Shown here in pieces: positions 37,199 to 44,118 of a stretch of 44,118 nt of DNA. The first letter of the stretch is position 1; the number at the start of each line of letters is the position of its first letter. This stretch comes from Candidatus Pacebacteria bacterium CG_4_10_14_3_um_filter_34_15 (lineage in GTDB: Bacteria; Patescibacteriota; Microgenomatia; UBA1400; PJMF01), in assembly GCA_002783105.1 (NCBI GenBank), contig PFJN01000044.1:1-44118 (forward strand). The letters run 5' to 3'. The notes below the pieces were generated by a model, which saw only the letters and a program-made list of their open reading frames with translations, was not told the origin of the DNA and did no database searches. A program made the position numbers and the translations under genes.

Positions 37199-38013
37199 TG
37201 AAAATTTTAAAATCCTTTTTATTAGGTGTGACAAGCTTTCTAAGCTTTATGACAGTTTTTATGATAACCAAAGTTTCTGCATTTAATAATCCAGTTATAA
37301 ATGGAGATCTAGGTGGAAATGGCGCTGGAGGCGTTGACGCCGCTACAAGTGGAGCAACTTTTGTAAGCTATTTTGTGTCGCTATGGCAAGCTTTTATTGT
37401 CATTGGCGCTGTTATGGTCCTAATTTATTTTCTCTGGGGATCTATTGAATGGATTACAGCTGGCGCCGATACGGCCATAGTTGAAAAAGCCAGAAATAGA
37501 ATTACTCAAGCAATGATTGGTTTATTCGTTCTAATTGGCTCATTTGTGATTATTGAGTTTGTTAGTCACCTTTTCTTTGGAGACGAATTCTCAATCCTAA
37601 ATCTTGAATTTATTGCCCCTGCTCCTGCAGAAGAAGCAAGTCTTGAAAAATTCGATTTCTTCGCACCTCCGGTTGCATATGCGGTTGAATTAAACATTGG
37701 TGATACTGCAGCCGGTCGAAATCTTCCGGGAACAGCTGACTATAATTCAGCCGATGGAGAAGCTGGATTTGGAAAACTTTTGAGCAAAGTTTTAAATATT
37801 GTTCTGGTTATAGGAGCACTAATTGTTTTCATGTACTTAATTTGGGGTGGAGTTGAATGGATCACAGCTGGAGGTGATGCTACTAAAACTGAGGCTGCTC
37901 GAAATAAAATTACTCAGTCAATGATAGGACTGATTGTTTTAGCAGCTACAGTTGCTTTATTTATAATGATCCAGAATTTCCTCGATCTTGAAATTCTAAC
38001 CTTTACTTTCTGA
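37198..38013 (+). CDS. Tandem-fused double T4SS-pilin-like protein
   Basis: Two pilin modules: SIEWITAGADTAIVEKARNRITQAMIGL and GVEWITAGGDATKTEAARNKITQSMIGL, separated by a linker with APPVAYAVE. Confidence 0.85.
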   Translation: MKILKSFLLGVTSFLSFMTVFMITKVSAFNNPVINGDLGGNGAGGVDAATSGATFVSYFVSLWQAFIVIGAVMVLIYFLWGSIEWITAGADTAIVEKARNRITQAMIGLFVLIGSFVIIEFVSHLFFGDEFSILNLEFIAPAPAEEASLEKFDFFAPPVAYAVELNIGDTAAGRNLPGTADYNSADGEAGFGKLLSKVLNIVLVIGALIVFMYLIWGGVEWITAGGDATKTEAARNKITQSMIGLIVLAATVALFIMIQNFLDLEILTFTF

Positions 38014-38045
38014 GCCTAAAAACTATTAATAAAAAATAAATAAAC

Positions 38046-38075
38046 TTGACTATTTTTCCCAAAAGCAGGTATAAT
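38046..38075 (+). promoter_or_regulatory. Sigma-70-type promoter upstream of the 122-aa pilin
   Basis: TTGACT (38046-38051), 18-nt spacer, TATAAT (38070-38075). Confidence 0.8.
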
Positions 38076-38122
38076 TAGTCATTCAGCTAAAAAACTGATA
38101 TATAAAAGTAATTAAGGAGACT

Positions 38123-38491
38123 ATGAAAAAAAGAATAAACAGCCTAGCCGTAACAGCAGTTGCTTTAGTAGCATCAAGTAGCAAGGCATTGGCAATAACA
38201 AAAATTGAGACCCCAAAAGCCTTCTTTACTGATATAGGCTCATTAATTACCAAAGCATTAGATTTTGTTTTGATTCTTGGCGCCCTACTTGTTTTCATGT
38301 ACCTTATTTGGGGTGGCATTGAATGGATCACATCGGGTGGAGATAAAGGAAAGACAGAATCTGCACGTAATAAAATTACTGCTGCTATCGTTGGACTGAT
38401 TGTTCTCGCATCAGCATGGGCAATCCTATTGCTAGTCCTAGGATTCTTAGACACAAACTTAGATGAATTATTCTCAAATGCTGGAGTCTAA
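38123..38491 (+). CDS. VirB2/T4SS-pilin-like protein, candidate major pilin
   Basis: GGIEWITSGGDKGKTESARNKITAAIVGLIVLASAW; SD AAGGAGA at 38114-38120. Confidence 0.85.
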   Translation: MKKRINSLAVTAVALVASSSKALAITKIETPKAFFTDIGSLITKALDFVLILGALLVFMYLIWGGIEWITSGGDKGKTESARNKITAAIVGLIVLASAWAILLLVLGFLDTNLDELFSNAGV

Positions 38492-38514
38492 TTTGAAATC
38501 TTAATTTAGAATTT

Positions 38515-38538
38515 AAACCCCCGCTCGAGCGGGGGTTT
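38515..38538 (+). terminator. Rho-independent terminator
   Basis: Perfect GC-rich palindrome AAACCCCCGCTC/GAGCGGGGGTTT followed by TTTTC. Confidence 0.93.
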
Positions 38539-38573
38539 TCTGATATAATTAATATACTCATTCAAAATATTCT

Positions 38574-39038
38574 ATGAAAAATCTAAAAAAAGAAAATATA
38601 GCTCAACAAAGAATCAAGTTTCTAAAAAGACATATTTTGTTAATTTTTTTAGTTCTTATCAGCAATCTCTATACTGCCTCTCCAGTCTTTGCCCAAACAA
38701 CTACTTGGACCGGAGTATGTGTTTCGGGAATTGGTGACGATCCAACAACTCATGATGTGGCAACTATCCAGGGATTAGAATGTTTGATTGCAAACATATT
38801 TACTGTCATTATTACCCTTATTGGTCTTATAGCATTTGTGATGCTTATTGTTGGATCAGTTTTATGGTTAGTATCTGGCGGTAGTGCTGAAGGCACTAAA
38901 AAGGCTCGTGACACTTTGACCTATGCCGTACTTGGAATTGTTGTTGCCTTGAGTGCATTTATAGTTTTGAACCTAATTTCAGGATTTACTGGTGTTGAAG
39001 ATATTAAGCAATTTATAATCCCTACCTCAAACTCATAA
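38574..39038 (+). CDS. VirB2/T4SS-pilin-like protein
   Basis: Signal segment; SVLWLVSGGSAEGTKKARDTLTYAVLGIVVALSAFIVLNLI. Confidence 0.82.
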   Translation: MKNLKKENIAQQRIKFLKRHILLIFLVLISNLYTASPVFAQTTTWTGVCVSGIGDDPTTHDVATIQGLECLIANIFTVIITLIGLIAFVMLIVGSVLWLVSGGSAEGTKKARDTLTYAVLGIVVALSAFIVLNLISGFTGVEDIKQFIIPTSNS

Positions 39039-39044
39039 ATTAAA

Positions 39045-41789
39045 TTGTATAATAAATTTGTGCCAAAACAGTTTATTGTCTCATTAATCTTTTTTACTTT
39101 TAGTTTAGTATTTTTACCATATTTTAATTTTGTTTATGCAACAGAAGAAGCAAGTGGTGGTAAATTTAATGAAAGTAGTCAATTCAATATTGAACAATAT
39201 AGAACATACAACACCAAGGGTTATCCAGATTTTGATGACAAGTTCTATATCACCCCAATAAAAAATATTATCCAAGGGAATGGTCCCAGCGAACCCACTG
39301 TAGAAGGAGAATATAAAGATATAAGACTAGAACTAGCTATGACTGGTTATGAAACTTATTGTATGGCTGAAAATGTAGAGATTAATCCGCAATATAATAC
39401 GGAAAAATTAATAGATTTATTTTTATATTATAATCCTCAAGGAATTAATCTTCATGCCTTCTCAACAGAAGTTCTTGGTATGAAAAATGCCAATTATCCT
39501 ATTTGGAGAGATTTAGATGGTAGACAATTTTTAATGAATTCTCTTGAGGAATATTTTGGATTTAAAGATGTCTATGAAAAAGATCCTGCCAAATCAGAAG
39601 TGAACTCGGCGGCTATCAATTCTCTTCTCTCTCAAGAACAAGCATGTGTCCAGGGTTGGATAACTTTAGGAGCGGAAAGAAGAGCATGCAACAGATTGCA
39701 AGATATATCCACCTGTCAACTTACAAAAAGAATGATTCCTGGAGGCGGATTTGAAGTTCATGACATTATGGGCATGTTGAGTGATTTTACCGGGGGAGGT
39801 TGGGCCGGTGGCGATGCCCAAAAAGGTGAGGAACTAGCAATAAAGTGGTGTAATATCTTATTTTCTGAACCACCCGATCCGAATGACTCTGAATTAAACA
39901 CTGTTCAAAAAGCCTTAGTAAAACCAATCAAAGAAACGATCATAAATGTTCCTACATATAGAGATAAGGGTTATAGAATTGGATTTATAGTTGCGGCCAT
40001 GGAAACCAGGCAACCATTCGAACCTGCAAGCAATCCAGAAGAAGCTACGCAAATTTTTAATTTTTTCACACCAAAAACAGAAGACAAAGAATGGGATGAA
40101 GTATTAGTGGCAGCATTCAAACTTCCTGATATAGGAACAAATAAAGGACCTGGATCGTTATTTGGCCAAGAAAAATGGGACGATCCTCTAGATTTAACTA
40201 GATTGGTTTTAACTACTGATGAAGCTCACAAAACACAAGAAGGCTTGGGACATTCAGAAAGAGAAGCTGCTTTAAATGGAGCCATTGCCGCACAAGAACA
40301 AACCCCTGAAAGTAGAATTTATTGCTATGACGGTATATTTCCTGGAGGCAATGGTACAAATTCATGCCTTCTTCCCCTACCAAAGGCTCTAACTGATTTT
40401 ATTAATTCCAAAAGAGTTGATTGTGAAAATGATGCCGAAGCTGCAAAAGAAATTAGTGATTTAGCAGGCTTAAGAGATGCAAGTGACACTTATGGTAAAT
40501 TATTTACCAAAGCTAATGGAGGTCAAGTACTCGTAAATTTATTTTTGGGTTCTCCATATAATGCAGGAGGAGCTAGTCCAGATCTTGCTACATTAAGCAA
40601 TATTGAAACTATCTGGACTATCAGAGAACCAATCTGGAGGCCACAGGTTAATAATAGTTTAGTCCATTTTTATTTGGTTTATCCAGTTGGCTATGAATTA
40701 GAAACTGTAGAAGAAGCAATTAAAGGAACTTTTTTTACACAAGCTCAAATTGCTCAGATGAATGAAGATAAAAGCATTATTAACAATTTTGAGGTCACTG
40801 GACAAACTCAAGCTCTTGATGGCGGAAAAGTTAGTTGGAAATTTGAAGATACAGATTGGATTATAAATAATCCTGGAGATTGTGGTTATGAAAAGGATGA
40901 ATTTGGAGAAGTCATCATACCTAAAGTCCCAATAATCTGTAAAGAGCGTCCAAGCATTGGAATAAAACAAGATGGTGGCAAAATTGATATCTTGGGTTCA
41001 AGACTCAGTTGGTGGCTCAGAAAAGTCCAAGTTGCCTTAAGTTCCAAATTCAGTATAGCCAGTAAGTATTATGGAGCTTGCAAAACAATGGAGGAATTTC
41101 TCCTTGGAAGATGTATTGTAATCGACTCAGTCGGAGGAGACGTAGATCCAGAAACAGTGGCGGCCGTAGCACAGTGTAATGAAGTTACTCCTGGAGCATG
41201 TGATGGAATTACTTCTGGAGAAACCGCTGTGCATGTGCCTGCTCCAGGAACATGTCCAGATCCTACCGTAACTCCAAATATGTACGTTCCAGCACTTCAC
41301 GAAATACCAGCGTGGTTTGATCCAAACGATCCTGCTCCAGTTTGCAATGATGACTTTTATTCTTATATTGCTTGTACATATCCAAATACCCTAGTGGCTA
41401 ATCCAGTTAATGAGGAGGGAGTATTTGTGGCCAGTTCAAACATGACCGCGTGCGAATTTGTTGTGAACAAAGCAAAAGAACTAGGCTTTAGTCCTAGATT
41501 TGCCCTATCAATGTGGGCCGAGGAAACAGGTATGAGCCACATAAGAACTTCTAAAGGAGCTTTTGGAATAACTCCAACAGTTGCAGAGCCATTCCATCTT
41601 GGACAGCAAATGGACGCCCTTTATGGAACAATGTGGCATTGGAAAGATTCATATCAAAACTTTTTGGAAAAATATTCTGATGAAGAATTAAATTCTAATA
41701 AATTTTGCACAAATCCATTTTTCCCTGCCAGACTCTTCACCTATTATTGGTACTTGCATCCAAATAGTTTTGAGCCTTGCAACAATTAG
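39045..41789 (+). CDS. Large secreted protein with C-terminal lysozyme/VirB1-like region
   Basis: N-terminal signal (TTG or GTG start); C-terminus LGFSPRFALSMWAEETGMSHIRTSKGAFGITPT resembles lytic transglycosylase Glu motif. Confidence 0.6.
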   Translation: MYNKFVPKQFIVSLIFFTFSLVFLPYFNFVYATEEASGGKFNESSQFNIEQYRTYNTKGYPDFDDKFYITPIKNIIQGNGPSEPTVEGEYKDIRLELAMTGYETYCMAENVEINPQYNTEKLIDLFLYYNPQGINLHAFSTEVLGMKNANYPIWRDLDGRQFLMNSLEEYFGFKDVYEKDPAKSEVNSAAINSLLSQEQACVQGWITLGAERRACNRLQDISTCQLTKRMIPGGGFEVHDIMGMLSDFTGGGWAGGDAQKGEELAIKWCNILFSEPPDPNDSELNTVQKALVKPIKETIINVPTYRDKGYRIGFIVAAMETRQPFEPASNPEEATQIFNFFTPKTEDKEWDEVLVAAFKLPDIGTNKGPGSLFGQEKWDDPLDLTRLVLTTDEAHKTQEGLGHSEREAALNGAIAAQEQTPESRIYCYDGIFPGGNGTNSCLLPLPKALTDFINSKRVDCENDAEAAKEISDLAGLRDASDTYGKLFTKANGGQVLVNLFLGSPYNAGGASPDLATLSNIETIWTIREPIWRPQVNNSLVHFYLVYPVGYELETVEEAIKGTFFTQAQIAQMNEDKSIINNFEVTGQTQALDGGKVSWKFEDTDWIINNPGDCGYEKDEFGEVIIPKVPIICKERPSIGIKQDGGKIDILGSRLSWWLRKVQVALSSKFSIASKYYGACKTMEEFLLGRCIVIDSVGGDVDPETVAAVAQCNEVTPGACDGITSGETAVHVPAPGTCPDPTVTPNMYVPALHEIPAWFDPNDPAPVCNDDFYSYIACTYPNTLVANPVNEEGVFVASSNMTACEFVVNKAKELGFSPRFALSMWAEETGMSHIRTSKGAFGITPTVAEPFHLGQQMDALYGTMWHWKDSYQNFLEKYSDEELNSNKFCTNPFFPARLFTYYWYLHPNSFEPCNN

Positions 41790-42709
41790 AGTGGTTCTCT
41801 TCTTGTCTTTTTAGCAAGTTTTTTTAATCTAAATCGTTCTTTTTCTCTTTTTTGTGAATCGGTAATTTTCTTTGGAGAAAAACTGCCAGTTAAATCTTTG
41901 TTTTTTGGAACCTCGGCTGCAACCTTCTTATCAACATTTGTTAGTTGTTCGCCTTGTTGCTTCTTCAGTTTTTTTGTAATTCTCCTCGCCCCCGCTTTCA
42001 TCAGTTTTGAAATAACATAAAAAGTATCAGCTGTTGCCGAAAATGAGCTAAAATTATTAGTTTCTTCGTTTATGCCAGTCAATAAATTAGTTGCTGACTC
42101 TGGATCAATTGGAATTTGAAGTTCATACAAAACTTGAAAAATAAATTCACTAAAAGATGAAGCGCCAGAAATGTCAAATTTGAAATTTCCAAACTCAGTT
42201 TCATAAGTATTAATATTTACTAGAGTTGCAGTGTTAAACAGATTTTCGTAGCCAAAATAAAGCTTTCCTAAAGAATCTAGTTCATCAACCCCAACTAAAA
42301 TAATTAAGTCTGCCTCTGCCCCTGTATATGAAAAATCAATATTTTCTTTTGAAAGAGGGGCAAAACCTTTTTTGGGCTTAATAGTTAAATAAAACTTTTT
42401 TGTTTCTTCGCTGACGTGATAACTTACTTTATCAACTGAATTTTCCAAATAGTCTAAGCCTATGCAAAGATTTTCATGCCCAATTTCAGATTGGGCTTCT
42501 TCTAAATAGGCAATATCACTTTGTTCCTTTGAAAGGTCTTTAGAACACAAAAGTTTTGTGCTTTTATTTGAAGTTGATTTTAACGACGCATAAAATGATG
42601 CTGCAGCAAATAACTGATCTCTTGTTGCGTTTTGCGAATAGATAATCAAGATAGATTGAGATCGGTCAAATATCTCTTTAAATAATTCTAGTTTTCTTTT
42701 ATCTATCAT
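41786..42709 (-). CDS. DHH-phosphoesterase-like protein, motif-degenerate
   Basis: Overall resemblance to NrnA/DHH fold by eye (ILIIYSQNATRDQLFAAASFYASL; DLIILVGVDELDSLG); canonical DHH motif not seen. Confidence 0.4.
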   Translation of the reverse strand: MIDKRKLELFKEIFDRSQSILIIYSQNATRDQLFAAASFYASLKSTSNKSTKLLCSKDLSKEQSDIAYLEEAQSEIGHENLCIGLDYLENSVDKVSYHVSEETKKFYLTIKPKKGFAPLSKENIDFSYTGAEADLIILVGVDELDSLGKLYFGYENLFNTATLVNINTYETEFGNFKFDISGASSFSEFIFQVLYELQIPIDPESATNLLTGINEETNNFSSFSATADTFYVISKLMKAGARRITKKLKKQQGEQLTNVDKKVAAEVPKNKDLTGSFSPKKITDSQKREKERFRLKKLAKKTRREPL

Positions 42710-42784
42710 TAAGTGTCTTTCTACATCATTTGTGTATGATTTATTACTATACTCGAATAATCAAATTTTGCTATAATTAATTGT

Positions 42785-44118
42785 ATGAGTAAAAAAGTAT
42801 TACTTTTTTTGGTTTTGTTATTTGGTATTTTCTCCATTAATGTGAATGGTGTTTATGCTCAAGAAACAGAAGAGCCTCCTGCAACAGAAGAACCTTTAGA
42901 AAAAGCTAAGCCTTGGGGACCAACATATGACCAAGATCAAATAGATAACTACAGAGATGCAATAAAAATGGATAATTGTGCGACCCCATCTTTAGAATGT
43001 CTAGTTCATCAAACCTCAAGATTTGTAGCCATCGAATGGGTCAATAGTATCATATATCCAGGTTCAACAGGCATAGCAGATGCAGGATCAAAAGATTCCA
43101 AAGTTGCAACACAGCAAGGTGGTTTTGTTAACGGAATTACTTATCTAATTGGAGAAATGTATCGTTATCCAGCTGCAAGAACTTCTATTTATGTTGCCGA
43201 TGTACTTCAAAATGCTCATATTATCACCCCAGCCTACGCCCAAGGACTTGGGTTCGCATCTTTAAATCCGGTCTTAGACTTGTGGAAAATTTTTAGAAAC
43301 GTTTCTTACATGTTATTTATCATGATTTTTATAGTACTTGGATTCATGATAATGTTTAGACAAAAAATTGGCGGACAATCTGCAGTAACTGCTCAACAAG
43401 CTATTCCTAGTGTCATTGCAAGCTTAATCTTTGTAACTTTTTCATATGCAATTGCCGGTTTTCTAATAGATATGATGTACCTTCTAATGTTTATGATTAT
43501 TGGCATATTTGAACAAACAACTCCAGATATAAGTGGCAAAATCATGGATTTTGATATTTTAGAATTAATGGGACAATTAAATTCGAAAGTCGGAGTAACC
43601 ACTGGCGGATTTCAGAGTATTGATATTGTTAAAAATCTTATGGGATCAATGGTAGAAAGTGAAAAATTGGGAGAAACATTAGGAGTTGTTGGTGGCGTTA
43701 CTTTGTCACTCGTCTTGGCTGTGGCGATTTTGATTGGAACATTTAAATTATTTTTTGAATTATTAAAATCATACGCCATTGTTGTTTTATATGTTGTCAC
43801 TGCACCATTAATATTACTTGGGGGAGCTTTCCCTGGAAAAAATGTCTTCGGGCCTTGGATTAAAAATATAATTGCAAATCTGTCTGCTTTTCCAACAGTA
43901 TTGATGACAGTAATCTTATTTTATCAATTTACAAAAGAAGCTCCAACAACTGGTGGTTTTATCCCACCGTTTTTATTAGGAAGAGGCCAAGCCGACGCAA
44001 TCACCACTCTGATGGGTTTGGCAATTATTTTGGCATTGCCAGAAATCGTTAAAGATGTAAAGAAAAACCTGGGTGCTACTGAGGGATTTGGAACGATGGT
44101 ATTCAATGCGGCTGGTGC
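42785..44118 (+). CDS. VirB6/TrbL-like polytopic membrane protein, partial (runs off window)
   Basis: Open frame from ATG 42785 to window end, absent from the ORF track; MSKKVLLFLVLLFGIFSINVNGVYAQETEEPP, several TMs, FFELLKSYAIVVLYVVTAPLILLGGAFPGKNVFGPWIKNIIANL. Confidence 0.8.
   Translation, partial: MSKKVLLFLVLLFGIFSINVNGVYAQETEEPPATEEPLEKAKPWGPTYDQDQIDNYRDAIKMDNCATPSLECLVHQTSRFVAIEWVNSIIYPGSTGIADAGSKDSKVATQQGGFVNGITYLIGEMYRYPAARTSIYVADVLQNAHIITPAYAQGLGFASLNPVLDLWKIFRNVSYMLFIMIFIVLGFMIMFRQKIGGQSAVTAQQAIPSVIASLIFVTFSYAIAGFLIDMMYLLMFMIIGIFEQTTPDISGKIMDFDILELMGQLNSKVGVTTGGFQSIDIVKNLMGSMVESEKLGETLGVVGGVTLSLVLAVAILIGTFKLFFELLKSYAIVVLYVVTAPLILLGGAFPGKNVFGPWIKNIIANLSAFPTVLMTVILFYQFTKEAPTTGGFIPPFLLGRGQADAITTLMGLAIILALPEIVKDVKKNLGATEGFGTMVFNAAG

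Noticed and set aside
1-44118. CRISPR array or cas genes
   Set aside because: No regularly spaced direct repeats and no Cas-like proteins seen. The 2 x 30-nt repeat at 6121 has no spacer.
1-44118. Insertion sequence, transposase, integrase or prophage
   Set aside because: No transposase or integrase motifs recognised in the translated ORFs; the inverted repeats at 3666 and 19565 have no coding capacity between arms.
3773-44118. Calling the T4SS-like locus a complete conjugation system
   Set aside because: No relaxase or VirB4-like ATPase is visible in the window; the locus continues past the right edge, so only a pilus/secretion-like system is supported.

Overview
AT-rich bacterial window. 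The gene content suggests a Patescibacteria/CPR (possibly Microgenomates-like) chromosome, but that is inference because no rRNA is present. Main contents: (1) a tRNA-Ile with anticodon UAU; (2) a MacAB-like ABC exporter; (3) a type IV secretion/pilus-like system with a VirD4/TraD-like ATPase, nine VirB2/T4SS-pilin-like genes in two blocks, a VirB1-like secreted protein and a VirB6-like membrane protein running off the right edge; (4) envelope genes (lgt, GH3, GT2, GT4, SpoIID, a decayed GT39); (5) housekeeping genes (pth, ATP-dependent DNA ligase, recF, nnrD); (6) Fic, RelE/YafQ-DinJ and VapBC modules; and (7) a compact isoprenoid operon headed by an ECF-like sigma factor: 58-aa ORF, membrane protein, Idi-1, class I HMGR, archaeal-type HMGS and thiolase, DUF35-like protein, two GHMP kinases flanking a methyltransferase, MvaD-like decarboxylase, UppS. 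Most notable: the MvaD homolog appears to carry Asn in place of the catalytic Asp. The DUF35-like protein lacks the zinc-ribbon cysteines. A GC-rich 2 x 30-nt repeat at 6121-6180 has compensatory stem changes and abuts the ribosome-binding site of the TraD-like gene. One pilin gene encodes two pilin domains with an internal signal-peptidase-like motif. Two long inverted repeats (106 and 116 nt) fill intergenic gaps. All family assignments are by eye, with no database search.
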